From Helochares maculicollis (taxonomy: Eukaryota; Arthropoda; Insecta; Coleoptera; Hydrophilidae), in the NCBI GenBank assembly GCA_033557835.1, contig JAWQRO010000221.1, forward strand, positions 1 to 48,008: a stretch of DNA of 48,008 bases. The letters run 5' to 3'. The position numbers and the translations under genes were made by a program. The notes below the pieces were generated by a model. The model made no database searches, had not been told where the DNA came from, and saw only the letters and a program-made list of their open reading frames with translations. Below are positions 12,101-23,128 of this stretch, piece by piece (the stretch's first letter is position 1; each line of letters begins with the position of its first letter).

Positions 12101-12752
12101 TTGCGTGTTTTGCTTAAAAGCTTTACAGACGACACTTCCAATCTCAAATACAAACATTTTAACAGAGAATTTCTTCTCGGTATTTTAAAGAGATTTTCAT
12201 GTGCTAAGTACAAAAGGTATTTCATAATATTTATATTTAAACTAATACTTGTCTGTGCCAATACCACAGAATGCCAAGAAAGCTTCGTTACTCGTTTTAA
12301 TTTATTCCAATTTAATAAACTGCAGGATCTTCATGCAAGCCACGTTAACTGTAGATACATGCATGAGATCATAATAGATACTTATACGCAAGTAATAATA
12401 AATCCATCAAATCGCAGACATCAGACATCAAAAATGAGCATCCTGAAGCAAACTGAAAGTTATATAATTATTTGATGATGGTAATGAAATACACCTGACT
12501 TATTGAGGCGTAAGTTTATTCAAGAAGAGAGTGACGATGATAAAAACGAAACTGATCCAGAGACCTAATAGAAGGTCAAAGAAAGTAGTTGTTTACATTA
12601 TAATTCTTCAAGGTACGCGCTAAGGATGGGCTTTCAAGAAGCGGAAAGTAAAGCGTCCGATTTGAATGAATACCATGAGATGCGACATATCGAAAATGAG
12701 CCAATGGTGATACACGCATCAAAAGAAGACGTGATATTGAAAAATCAAATCT
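12101..12752 (+). pseudogene. Broken reading frame of unknown origin
   Basis: One plus-strand frame is open for 124 codons, is interrupted by stops at 12473-12487, reopens as PDLLRRKFIQEESDDDKNET, meets TAA TAG at about 12566, and then runs open to a TAG at 12750-12752. The later segments are rich in charged residues (EAESKASDLNEYHEMRHIEN), unlike the surrounding AT-rich noise. A decayed mobile-element or retrocopy frame is possible. I recognise no domain. Confidence 0.25.
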
Positions 12753-13070
12753 AGGTTTTATGGTGAAGAGAAAGTCGACACACAAAGTGGAGTTTTAATT
12801 TTAAAAGTGACCTCAGAATCAAGGGATTTGCCCAGAGCGAATCCCCATTAGCGGGACCCTTGATAATATCTGGTGCTCACATCCGTTTGTTGTCGTTTAC
12901 AGGATTATCAAATTCTTACTTTCACTAGGCGTCATGCTAATTGTGTTTACTTATATCGAAGAAATTCGAGTAAGTAGTTGAGGCTCTTCAGCGGAGTTCA
13001 AGGTAACGATAGACTTGCCCGTAATTATTTTGTATTTTTCTTTCTCCAAAGGCGAAGAACCCCACCTCTG

Positions 13071-13127
13071 TATATAAAGTCTCTGTCGCCGGTAACTTCC
13101 CATAGTTTACCTTTTTAGCTCATTCAG
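13071..13127 (+). promoter_or_regulatory. TATA promoter and non-coding exon 1 of the C-type lectin gene
   Basis: TATATAA at 13071-13077 predicts a start near 13101. A strong donor, CATTCAG|gtaagt, ends the exon at 13127. The acceptor at 14081-14083 (..aaatttcag) starts exon 2, 17 nt before the ATG. A short untranslated first exon followed by a TATA-driven intron is typical of insect cuticle and secretory genes. Confidence 0.65.
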
Positions 13128-13793
13128 GTAAGTAACGTTTTGTTTCGACTTAAAATAGGTCAGTTGTAGTTTGCGCATAGTACGATATCATACAATAGCA
13201 CTGAATTACTTTTTTGATATGTTTGTAATTTTCTAAATATATTTTAAAGCCATTAAAAATATTTTTATGGTTTAATGTCGCCTTATGGTGTATGTGCTTT
13301 ATCGATTTTTATTTGTAAGATATAATATTTTCTATTTTAATAATTTTTCAGAAGCGACGAGTTTTCTGGTCTAAATGTTTTTTATGCTAGTGCAACTGCG
13401 GTTGCTTTTTTGTGCTAGTAGAAAGTTTAAATGCTCCAAGATTTTCAATTACTTACTTTTTTGCGGCCCATACGTGCTTTATGTAATTTCTCTTTGTGAT
13501 AGTATTTTTTATAATGTAATTTGAGTAACGATAACTTCTATATTCGTAGATTGTATCAAGCGATTTTTAAACAATTTAACCGCCCACGCCGGGTAACGGT
13601 AACGCGAATTTGTAAATTCTTAAGACTGCCGAGATGACCTATTTGCAAATATTGTTTTCTCTTGGGCTGGTCACAAAATGTGTACTTAACCAATTTCTAC
13701 TGTATCCAATTTATGTATATGCCACTTTAAACATACCCTACTTTTTACATAATTATTCAATTTCTTTTAGCGATTTCTTGATGCATTATTTTC

Positions 13794-13951
13794 TTTTAAG
13801 CGTGCTATTTAATTCTGTGTGCGTAATTTCAGTTTTAAGCGTGTTATTTATTTTGAGGTGTGTTATTCAATTTATAAGCATGTTATTCAATTTTTAAGCA
13901 CGTCATTTAATTATTAAGCGGCTAATAAAATGTTTAAGCATAATATTTAAT
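13794..13951. repeat. Minisatellite-like array of about 20-nt units in lectin intron 1
   Basis: Seven or so degenerate units of the form TTAAGCGTGTTATTCAATT follow each other, for example AAGCGTGCTATTTAATT, AAGCGTGTTATTTATTT, AAGCATGTTATTCAATT and AAGCACGTCATTTAATT. They lie in the intron between the non-coding and first coding exons. Confidence 0.55.
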
Positions 13952-14100
13952 AATTACGTTATATTGATTGAGGGTTTCATTATTTTTCCAAAAAGTATAT
14001 TCAAATGCAATATTTTTGCTTTGCCTTTTATATAATTGTATGTATATAATAACAACGAAAATCATTTAAAATTCAAATTTCAGTTTCTAAACCATCAAAT

Positions 14101-16255
14101 ATGAAAGCCCTTGCAGTCTTTCTAGTCGTTTGCGGAATTGCTGCAGCTCAATTTCCAGCAGGAAGAATTTTGGAGCCTCCAGTGCCAACCCAATGCGCCC
14201 AAAGAGTGATTCACGAGCGTGCACCTGATGGTAAGTTCCTCCTTTTTTGGTTATATGTTTTGGCTGTTTTGGAAATCGGTCGCTTGAGTTTGGGACGCTT
14301 AGAACATTTCTATAGCTCTGCAAAGGATCTCATACGGCGAAAGAAGACAATTTAGCGCCAAGGCTTAAAAATTTAAGTTCCTGGTGTTAATTGAATTAAT
14401 AATGCAAGCCAACAAAGAAACACGTGCGCTTTCAGATTTTCAAAGTAAAAAACTAAATATATTTGAATGCCAATGTCAATTGATTACCTCCTATTGTCTT
14501 CATTTGCTAATGGCATGTAATTGGTACATTGTGCTGTTGTAAATTATGGAACGCTTCTTCGCCTTGAAAATTAATAGGAACTATTTTTCCTGACATATTG
14601 ATTTGCTAGATAGGATTTATCAGGTTTTTTCGATCGATGGTTTTTCAATGTAAGTGGGATAAAGGATCTAATAATACTTGCAAATTAAAATACTCTCATC
14701 TCTCAGCCTCATCCTACATTATCTATGCATGTGAGTACATCTTTCATCAAGAATTCATAAACAGGATCTTCAGTGTCGCCTTTAATTGATTATCTTGACA
14801 CTGCCTTTATACTACATTACCAGCCTGTCGTACCTTCAATTATGACGTCATAACGCCTTTATACAATGGATATTATTGGGCCATGAAATTGTTTTTAGTT
14901 CATTTACCCATAACGGGCGAGCTATGATCTTCTACAGCTTGCTATCATTTAATGATCGAAGGTCTTGATGAACTTTTCTTAGTTTTAGTAAAAACACTGT
15001 AAAAGCTCTCCTAATTTTAGGTTTATTGTCGAGTTTAGCAAACCTGCATTTTGGTTTCAGGCAAAGGTTATTTCTTCAGCTGGAAGGAACCTGCATTAAA
15101 AGGGGTTGAAGAAGATTGGTTAGGGGGTAGAAATTACTGCAGGCAACGGTGTATGGATCTTGTTTCTCTTGAAACTAGCGAAGAAAACGAGTGGATTAAA
15201 CAAAGACTCGTTGCAGATAAAGTAAGTTTTCGATGAAGAGGGAGACTGTTCATTTTAATTCATTAGCTATATAAAAATAATATAATTAATTTTCTTTCCG
15301 TCAAGTTTCTTATTTGACATTGCTGATTTATCTCTTAAATACATATTTATTTTTTTTATCATCACAGCTTTACCAATTTATTTCAGATTCAGATGCAATA
15401 CTTAATTTTTTATTCGATATTGCCAATTATCTTTACACACAATGTGCATATCACTCAGAAAACGTCATTTAGGTTAAATTGTGCATATTGAACAATTTGC
15501 ATTTAAAAATTACTCTATTTAAAAGTGATGCAATCACAACTTGATGATAATGCTAAATATTGCACTTTAAAATCAATGCGGTATGAACAAGGATTAATGA
15601 TTGCTACAAAACGATAAATTTGCTTTAATAAATAATTCATAAATGTCGCAAACAAGCAGTTTATATTGCTATGCAAAATTTTCCGCGAGGTTAGGCAACT
15701 AAGTATGTACCAATGTATTCGCGTATTCATTTGTTCTTTTACTATATATATATATTAGTAACAGTATGGTATATTTTTCAAATCTTAGCTAAATAATTTA
15801 AACCCTGGCCAAATACCTCATTAGGTATATGCTAGATGTATAAGTATTTATTACAGTATAAACATTCATAATGACTGTATATTCATAAATAGGTGCGTTA
15901 CATTTGGACCTCTGGCCGCATCTGCGACTTCAAGGGTTGTGATCGTAGAGACCTTCAACCAGTTTCAGTTAATGGATGGTTTTGGACTGCCGTTCTTCAA
16001 AAATTGGCTCCGACTACTAATAGGCAGCAAAACGATTGGTCTGAAAACGGAGGTATTGGCAAACCACAGCCAGATAACAGAGAAGCCCAACAAGGTGGAG
16101 CCAGTGAAAACTGCTTGGCAGTTCTCAACAATTTTTACAATGATGGTGTACACTGGCACGATGTTGCTTGCCACCATCTGAAGCCATTCGTCTGCGAGGA
16201 AAACGCAGACTTATTGAAATATGTCCGATACACAAATCCAGAACTTCGTATTTAG
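14101..16255 (+). CDS. slf: Secreted C-type lectin, Clect27/schlaff-like
   Basis: Coding exons 14101-14230, 15061-15221 and 15893-16255 join in phase to 217 residues. A signal peptide (MKALAVFLVVCGIAAA) is followed by one C-type lectin-like domain. Visible parts are EDWLGGRNYCRQRC (WxGxRxxC helix region, Cys70/Cys74), the NGWFWT core, the calcium/sugar motif QPD (156-158, the galactose-type triad) and WHD (185-187) where canonical lectins have WND. The fold ends in FVCEE, then a tail KYVRYTNPELRI. The tail, the VIHER..GKGYFFSW segment and the overall layout match my memory of the insect Clect27/Schlaff protein, an epidermal cuticle lectin needed for procuticle cohesion in flies. That identity rests on recollection, not a search. 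Length and splicing look intact. AATAAA lies at 16324. Confidence 0.85.
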
Positions 16256-16323
16256 AATACAGTTCGTACTTTTAAGTTTTTAATTTTATTAAGTTGACTG
16301 ATATACTTTATACATATGTATTT

Positions 16324-16329
16324 AATAAA
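16324..16329 (+). terminator. Polyadenylation signal of the lectin gene
   Basis: AATAAA lies 69 nt after the lectin stop codon, in the short space before the convergent parvulin gene. Confidence 0.55.
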
Positions 16330-16526
16330 AATAATTTATTTCTTAGTTTAAATAATTTTTAATATGAATAGTATCCCATGGTGATTGATTTTATATCCAT
16401 ATATGTCATGAAGCATCGCTATGCCACTATAAGTTGTATTGTTAGATATACACAAACAACACTAAAGTAAATTTCAGCATTCTTCTCATGTTTAACAAGA
16501 AAAACATATTTGTAACAAAAGTGTTG

Positions 16527-16532
16527 TTTATT
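16527..16532 (-). terminator. Polyadenylation signal of the parvulin gene
   Basis: AATAAA on the minus strand lies about 210 nt downstream of the parvulin stop. It faces the lectin signal at 16324, so the two transcripts converge without obvious overlap. Confidence 0.45.
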
Positions 16533-16743
16533 AAATATGTATGCTGTGATATAATTATTAAATTCGCTAACACTTATTTTAAAAAATGCAGTCTTCAAAG
16601 TAATTAATAGTACGCCGGATGGTTAGTTTATTAACAAGTTGCAATTGTTTCAAAATTTGTATTTGTGCACCATATGCATTCACCATTCAGTTTTATACAT
16701 AGGCATGGTTCTTTAGATGAGTTTTTGTCAATAACATCAATAT

Positions 16744-19700
16744 TTACTTTTTGCCTTCCACCATTATAATGTGATACCCAAATTTTGTTTTTATTGGTGG
16801 ATCTGTGTACACAGGATTATTTACAGTTGACGTAGGCAAAGCAAATGCAGCATCTTGAAATGGACCAACCATAGAACCCCTCGTCATCCAGCCAAGATCA
16901 CCTCCTGATCGTGCTTTATCTTCACTGTATGCAGCAGCTACTTCAGGAAATTTTTGTCCGGCTTTCAGTTTCTCTAGGGCTTCCAAGCATTTACCTTGTT
17001 TTTCGCACAAAATGTGTCTCACTTTAACTGCAGTTCCTCCCTTTTTCTCTTTACTACCTGCAAAAATATAACATAATAAAATTCGTCTTGTTTTGTGGCG
17101 GTGTGAAAATGAAACAAGCATTTTTATTAAGATTTGTTAGTTATCTTATGTTTACAGAAATGCATGTCAACCGTTAAATTATGCATTTGGCCTGTTATAA
17201 AATAATAAGTGCAGTATGCATTTCTAAATACTAATTATTAGAACTTGTAGTTTGTAATAAACTACTTCTCTAAACATCATTCATAGCATATTTTTTTAAC
17301 GATAAAGCTCAAATCAATTAGTTACTAGGAAATAGAAGCACTTAAAAGATCATTGCGTGTTAGTTACTATTTTGACTCAATTTTACACAAATACTTTTTA
17401 AAAGTTAGCTTACTTAACATTTTTAATACGTGTATGGAAAGAGTTTGAAGTAGATTCAGTAAGTTTTAAAATTCTGTATACTATGAAAAGTATAGTATAG
17501 CAAAGACATAGCAATTATAAAATATCGACCTCCAGATGTTGAGACAATTTGTGAACCCTTAAATGCAATTTGATTATTTTTGACTTGCCTTCTTCATCTA
17601 CGTGTGCATGTAAAAGCAACAGTAACCAAAATAGTTAGAGAAGTAAAATGTACTATTCAGCTATCAGCTATTATATCAACATTTTAGATATTTTGGGACA
17701 TGTACAATCACTAAAAGTAGCTATAAACTCTAAGATTTGAAATTTTTAAAAGTAAAGTAATCATTTAAATTAAGCTATGAAGTTGAAATTCGTTACAAAC
17801 TTACACAACACTGTAACACTAGAAGTGCTATGTAAATAAAAAACAATTCTCATTTAAATTTCAACATTTTTATGACGATAGTTAGCTTAGATGTTACAGA
17901 GCCAATAACAGAGTGTGGACAATGCTTATATGAGTAGTTTTAGTTCGTTACTGTTCTACATTTGTAGAAATTTAAAATCTATTGCCATTTAATAACATGC
18001 TAAACAACATATGTCAAATGTTAAAACACCTAGTCGATGTATGGCCAAGTGATCAGAGTTGTAATGCAAATAAGAATTCTCAACAGTGTGAATGAAGACC
18101 TTACTTTTTTGTTTTTTAAACATTTTTTAAATCTGATTAGAATAAAATAATTAATAATCCAATTTCCCTTTGAATATGTAAGACAAATAACACTTTCATA
18201 CAAAAATATATGCCTAACAATTTTTGGTTGATACATAAAATTTTGTCGCAGGATATTGGGGCAGGTGAATCTTTGATTTTTTCTTGATTGTTTCATGCTT
18301 TTCAACCATAAACTGCCTCTTTGTTGAGGTGATATATAATAGTTGATTGATTGTTAAATATTTTTTTAGGTATATTCTACGTTGTAAATTGTGCATATGT
18401 TTATTTAAAGTCAGGTACATGACATTAATCATTCATTTATTCCTTTATCCTGTGTTCCAACATTCTGATATCGAAGAATTTCAAATAAATTTAAATAATA
18501 TGCTAGTTGCTGTTATTGAAGCTGTGTTAATTAGAGTGTAAATGCTTGTAGGTAATTTGTTTTTCTTGAATAATGTTATTGTTAGAAATTTAAAATTTAT
18601 TATTGTAGTTAGAACATTCGAAAAAGTATGATTTAAAGCTGCCATCATCCCACAAAAGCATAGTGTACTATCAATACGCCACAAATGGTATTTATGTTTT
18701 GGAGTTAAATTGTTTATTTATATTATATTTGTGAATACTATCATTTATCTTGGTAGTGTTATGAATTTTTGATGGTTGCAATTTTGCTTCTTTATTAAAA
18801 TTTCTAAATATTCTTGTTTTTTTTAAATAAAATTTTCTCAATACTGTTATTGTAAGTGGATATCATTCGTTGTTCTTTGGCATACTTTTCTTGCTAGGCG
18901 ATCTGTTATTTCATTACTTTCTATGATGGCATGGCTAGGTATCAATATAAGAACTTAGGTCAATGTAGCATTCTCACAATATTAAATTTTATTATTGCTT
19001 TAAATAGTTTGTTACCTAAAAAGATTATGGCCAGGTTTTAAGTACTTGTTTTGGAAAGTCTGAACAAGTCTCGGTATTTTAGAGAACAAGAATAAGTGCA
19101 TGGCAGATGTTTTTTAAGTTATTTGTAATGTGTTTAAACAAGGGTTTGTTTTATCCTTCAAAAAGCAGGTTTAATACAGTTTCGTACATATAGATAATTG
19201 AGAACATTATTTGAGGAACATTTGTTTTTTTTATCGATAATTGTGCTAACTTTTCTTGTTGTGGAAGTGATATTGATTTGATTTTAAAAACTGTAATAAA
19301 TTGTGATCAAAAAGGTGCAAGATAGGCATTTATATAAAGAAAGAGTTACTTATCTGAAAGATCGCTCTATTAAAAAAATTAGAGGTAAGTGAATTGAAGC
19401 TAGTACAACCTTGAAAAAATTGATGCAATCGGAAGATATTTATGATATTCAAGTAAAACCAGGTTTTGGTTGTCATATGATAAACTTTATTGCAGTTTTT
19501 ATTTCAAAACTTTTATAAAGTCTGCAAATAGCAAGTAAAATTTACAAAGTTCATACTTAGTAAGAACCAAAGTGTTATTATTATTAATTCTTATTTGTTG
19601 TACATTGTTGCATAAGCAATATGTTTCCGCCTTTAAGATTGAGGTGGTGTGGTAGTTTTTCTGCTGCTCTTATGTTTAGATCATTGCATTTATTTTCAAT

Positions 19701-22700
19701 TCCAGTTCCTTTAATGTTTGGTTGCAACGATCCAGTTATATAAAATATGGCATGACCAATTTGTTATATACTAGGTTGCTCAATAAGTTTTCAAGTTGAT
19801 AAGAAAGTATGTTGCTACTAACCTAATGTTTTTTTTATATGTTGGTACACTCTCCATATGAACATAAATGAAGTTTCATTTCAAACTGTTACTTAATTCT
19901 TTGCTTATACGCCATTTAGTATCGACAAGTCACAATAATTTTTTACAATGAAAAAAAATCAAGTATCGTGGAGTGATTGAATTTTTAATTTTGGACGGTT
20001 TACAAACCAAAGGAAATTTATGAACAAATGTTGAAAGTGTGTAAGGACTTTGCCTTCAATTAGTACAGTAGAACGATGGGTTGCTGAATTTAAACGTAGT
20101 CATACAAGCCATGAAGAAGATCCACATCAAAGACGCCCAAAAAGAGCAGCACCAGAAATCGTAGAAAAAATACAGAGTATCGTATTAGAAAATCATCAAG
20201 TGACTGAAAGAGATTTAATAGAAGCCGTATGCATCTCATTGGGCAGTGTAAGCAATATTTTGTCTGAAGTATTGGGTTTCAGAAAGCTGCCTGGGCAATG
20301 GGTGCAACATTCCCTAACAATAGAACAAAAACACATTTGATTGTAATTTCTTCACCAACATTTAGAGCGTTTTCGAAAGCACAAAATGAATTTGGTGTGT
20401 CTTGGGTCTATCACCATGATACTGAATTAAAATACGAGGTTAAAGAGTGGTGTGAACCTGGGTTCTTCAGCTCCGAAACTAGTTTGTGTTCAGAAATCAA
20501 TCAAACAAGCGTTAGCATCAGGTTTTTAGTATGTGAAAGGAGTTTTGTTTGTTACTTGCAAACTAGTAAAACAATAAATTCTGAATATTATTGAAACCTT
20601 TTAGAACAGCTGAAGGAAAAATTTCGTGAAAAAAAATCCTGTTTGCAGAAGCGCAATGCGCCGTGGCACAAAAGCATTTTGACAGTGGCTAACATCCATA
20701 AATTAAAGTTTGAATTGTTGGAGAATCTACTGTATTGATTAGTGGCTTCCATTTCTTTCCAGACCTCAAAACATGTATACGTAGAAAGCGTTTCTCATTA
20801 AATGGTGAGGTCATAACAGATATGGAAGCATATTTTACAGCCCTTCCAAATACTCACTTTAGGGATAGCATTTATATGTTGGAATCTCGCTGGAACAATT
20901 AATGGTTCAGGGAAATTATACTGAATAATAAAGTGTATTTCAATCCCATTAAATTGTGTTTTCCTTATCGAACAGCAAAACATATTGGACAACCTAGTAT
21001 TATCTCATTGAAGTATGATTTTGCCTGAGTTGCTGGCATATGTTTAAAGCTTTCTATGTGCATTTTATAATAATTTTTAATTACATGTTAAGGTTATATC
21101 TACATATGTTGAAAGTTTATTATTTTAATATATATTTCTTTAAACTTATCAGTGTACTTGGGTATGACATAAAGGGAAAATTAAAAAACTCTCTGCAACT
21201 TTAAAGCAAAAATTACAGTATAGGACACGTTTAACATGAAACAAAAAATCAGTTTCATTTTGCATTGTTTATAGTTTTATTGTAGAATTATATAAATCTG
21301 CTAGTATTTAAGGGGGTATTCTAGTGTAGAAATTCGAAAAAAAATTGATTTTTTTTCTTTCATATTTTCGAAGTTTACTTTTAAGAATAAATCTCTAAGA
21401 GGATTTTTGGAAACTTATTTTCGAAATTATAGTTAATTTTGTGACGTACCAACTAAACCGGTTCGGCTAGAACGCATGAATAGTAGCGATCAATCAAGTT
21501 GACGTAAATGACAAAAAGCTGTTTCTGAGGTTACTCTGCAAGACTTTGTTCACAAGAATCCATCATTGAGTGAAAAAGTATTGGAATTGATAAAGCCAAT
21601 ATACGAGAACTTGTCATCGGAAAGCTCATTAACAAGATGTTTAGGTTCAGAAACACAGAATTATAATGAATCGTTGAACTCGCTTATCTGGACTTTTGCA
21701 CCTGACACTGGAAGTCACACCATTGAAATAGCAAACCACATTGCTATCTGTATTTTTAATTAAAGTTTTTTACCGGTTTTAAAAATTATGGGTACAATGT
21801 CGATTAAAATTGGACCTGAAAGCCATGTGTTCGAAAGCAAATGAGATCAACAGTGTATCAACCGTTCCGGGATTGCGAGCTTCCAAAGAAGGCAGAACTG
21901 CTCGTATGGCGAAAAGATCTGCTAGCAATGTAGTTTTTGAGGTGGAGGCAGAAATATTGTATGAAGCAGGGATGGCCGATTAAAAAAATGTAAGTATAAC
22001 ATACCATAAAACTACTGAGAGTGTCCGAAATGAGACTGCAAACTTTAAACATGTTTTTCTCTAAACTACTTTTTTCGATACAGTTGACATGTCTCAACTC
22101 CTAATACACCAATTTACTTGAAATTTAGTACAGACATTCTTAATACTAGTAAAATTGTCTCCACGTAAGGGTTCTCGGAATTTATTTTTTTAACTAAATT
22201 TAAAAAATTCCCAAGCTCAAAAAAACGCCATTTTAGCAAATTTTTTTTCAAATCGCCTACGTCCAGATAATGCTACGTCCTTGTTTAATACAAATTACCC
22301 TTCATTTTTATGTTTCATATCACCAGGAGGATTGAAATCATGTCAATCAAGACACACATTTTTTTTGAGACCCCACTTTGCCGGCCTCTACTAACTGCAA
22401 TTTTGAATTTTTCTTAACTTTTTTGCATCTTTATACTTTTCAAATTAAAAAAAAATCTGATAAAAAATGGATAGTGAAAATTGTTCTTTTTTTTACTACA
22501 TCTGTAAAGTCACCTCAAAATCTAGCCTCTAGACTAGAATACCTCCTTAATAATAGCATTTTTTTTAAATGCTTTTTGTATCTCAGCCGACAGTAATGCC
22601 ATCAGCATATCAACCTAGGTGATATTTTACATAGTATTGAAAGCAAATGCATTTTGCCTTCTTCAATGATTTAGAACTTAAAACATTTGTACCCTACAAG

Positions 22701-23128
22701 AGTTGATTAGGCAGTACTTATTATATCACTCAGATGTTTAAAAATCTATACACCTTTAGTCTATTAATAGCTACATACCTATTTACATCCAAGGACCAAT
22801 CTTTGGTGAGTACTGCGGCTAGCAAATAATTGAGATCGATTTAAGATAAGAATAGATTTGAAATTAGCCACTGACTTAGCAAATTTTGTTTGTGATGTCT
22901 CTAATATATCATTTAATATTATGATCGTTTTTATATTAGTATTACTTGGCAATATAAACCCCAATTACAATATGAGAAATTTTAATATTACATTATAATA
23001 AAAAATAATGACAATAAGCTATGTCCGACTTAGAGATAGTCAATCAAAGCAAGATGTGTCTTACCTTTATCGTTATCATCGGAGCTACTTTTTCCTGCTT
23101 TCGCGCTTCCTCCTTTTTTTGGTGGCAT
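16744..23128 (-). CDS. Pin4: Parvulin-type peptidyl-prolyl isomerase Pin4 (Par14)
   Basis: Exon 1 is 23128-23065 and exon 2 is 17057-16744. The splice GATAAAG|gtaaga to ttttgcag|GTAGT restores a Gly codon and gives 125 residues. The basic, Gly/Lys/Ser-rich N-terminus (MPPKKGGSAKAGKSSSDDND) is the DNA/pre-ribosome-binding tail of animal Pin4. The rotamase domain follows, from VKVRHILCEK through EVAAAYSEDKARSGGDLGW and MTRGSMVGPFQ to FGYHIIMVEGKK at the end. Pin4 isomerises prolyl bonds and is linked to rRNA processing and chromatin. It lacks a WW domain, as expected. The frame upstream of 17057 (beginning MLVSFSHRHK) is intron read-through. The single 6,007-nt intron is very long for such a small gene and carries two DNA transposons. 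Confidence 0.93.
17058..19768. other. 3' part of the parvulin intron, no feature seen
   Basis: AT-rich intron sequence lying between coding exon 2 and the mariner insertion. The open frames at 18030-18684 on both strands lack splice context or recognisable protein. Confidence 0.5.
19771..20997 (+). mobile_element. Inactivated mariner transposon (1,227 bp) with TIRs and TA duplication
   Basis: Ends read CTAGGTTGCTCAATAAGTTT and, from the right, CTAGGTTGTCCAATATGTTT. They are flanked by TA at 19769-19770 and 20998-20999. The length is normal for mariner (about 1.3 kb). Inside is a broken transposase. The N-terminal helix-turn-helix part is recognisable (STVERWVAEFKRSHTSHEED, then EIVEKIQSIVLENHQVTERD). 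Later pieces WCEPG, LKEKFREKK, HKSILTVA and FFPDLKTCIRRKRF lie in different frames. Stops and frameshifts throughout make it a dead copy. It lies in the same orientation as the lectin and antisense to the host parvulin gene. Confidence 0.88.
20050..20340 (+). pseudogene. Mariner transposase N-terminal fragment
   Basis: The longest intact piece of the mariner transposase. It covers the end of the first DNA-binding helix-turn-helix (STVERWVAEFKR), the linker (DPHQRRPKRA where mariners have DPRSGRP) and the second helix-turn-helix (EAVCISLGSVSNILSEVLG..RKL). Coding before 20050 is cut by stops and frame changes, and the catalytic part is scattered over other frames up to about 20900. Confidence 0.85.
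21312..22546 (+). mobile_element. TTAA-flanked DNA transposon remnant, Kolobok-like (1,235 bp)
   Basis: The left end GGGGGTATTCTAGTGTAGA and the right end, read inward as GGAGGTATTCTAGTCTAGA, match at 17 of 19 positions. Both abut TTAA (21308-21311 and 22547-22550), the target duplication of Kolobok and piggyBac elements. The G-run TIR and the internal protein remnant favour Kolobok or a relative over piggyBac. Most of the element is non-coding, and the transposase N-terminal half is missing. Family assignment is inference. Confidence 0.65.
21566..21983 (+). pseudogene. C-terminal remnant of a transposase (TQN-NES-W type)
   Basis: A frame with VLELIKPIYENLSS, RCLGSETQNYNESLNSLIW and a later frame with RTARMAKRSASNVVFEVEAE ending LYEAGMAD match the C-terminal layout I recall for a large family of insect repeat proteins, often annotated as Mutator-like transposase domain proteins. 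The conserved core is CLxGxTQNxNESxNxxIW. Stops and a frameshift separate the pieces. It sits inside the TIR-bounded element. Confidence 0.55.
22551..23064. other. 5' part of the parvulin intron, nothing seen
   Basis: AT-rich intron between the TTAA element and exon 1. No feature is supportable. Confidence 0.5.

Noticed and set aside
15939..16181. Open frames overlapping the lectin last exon in other frames and strand
   Set aside because: They overlap the well-supported lectin exon and have no independent evidence.
16744..17121. Intronless parvulin reading frame starting MLVSFSHRHK
   Set aside because: The first 21 codons are intron. The acceptor at 17059-17058 and the true N-terminal exon at 23128-23065 give the normal Pin4 protein.
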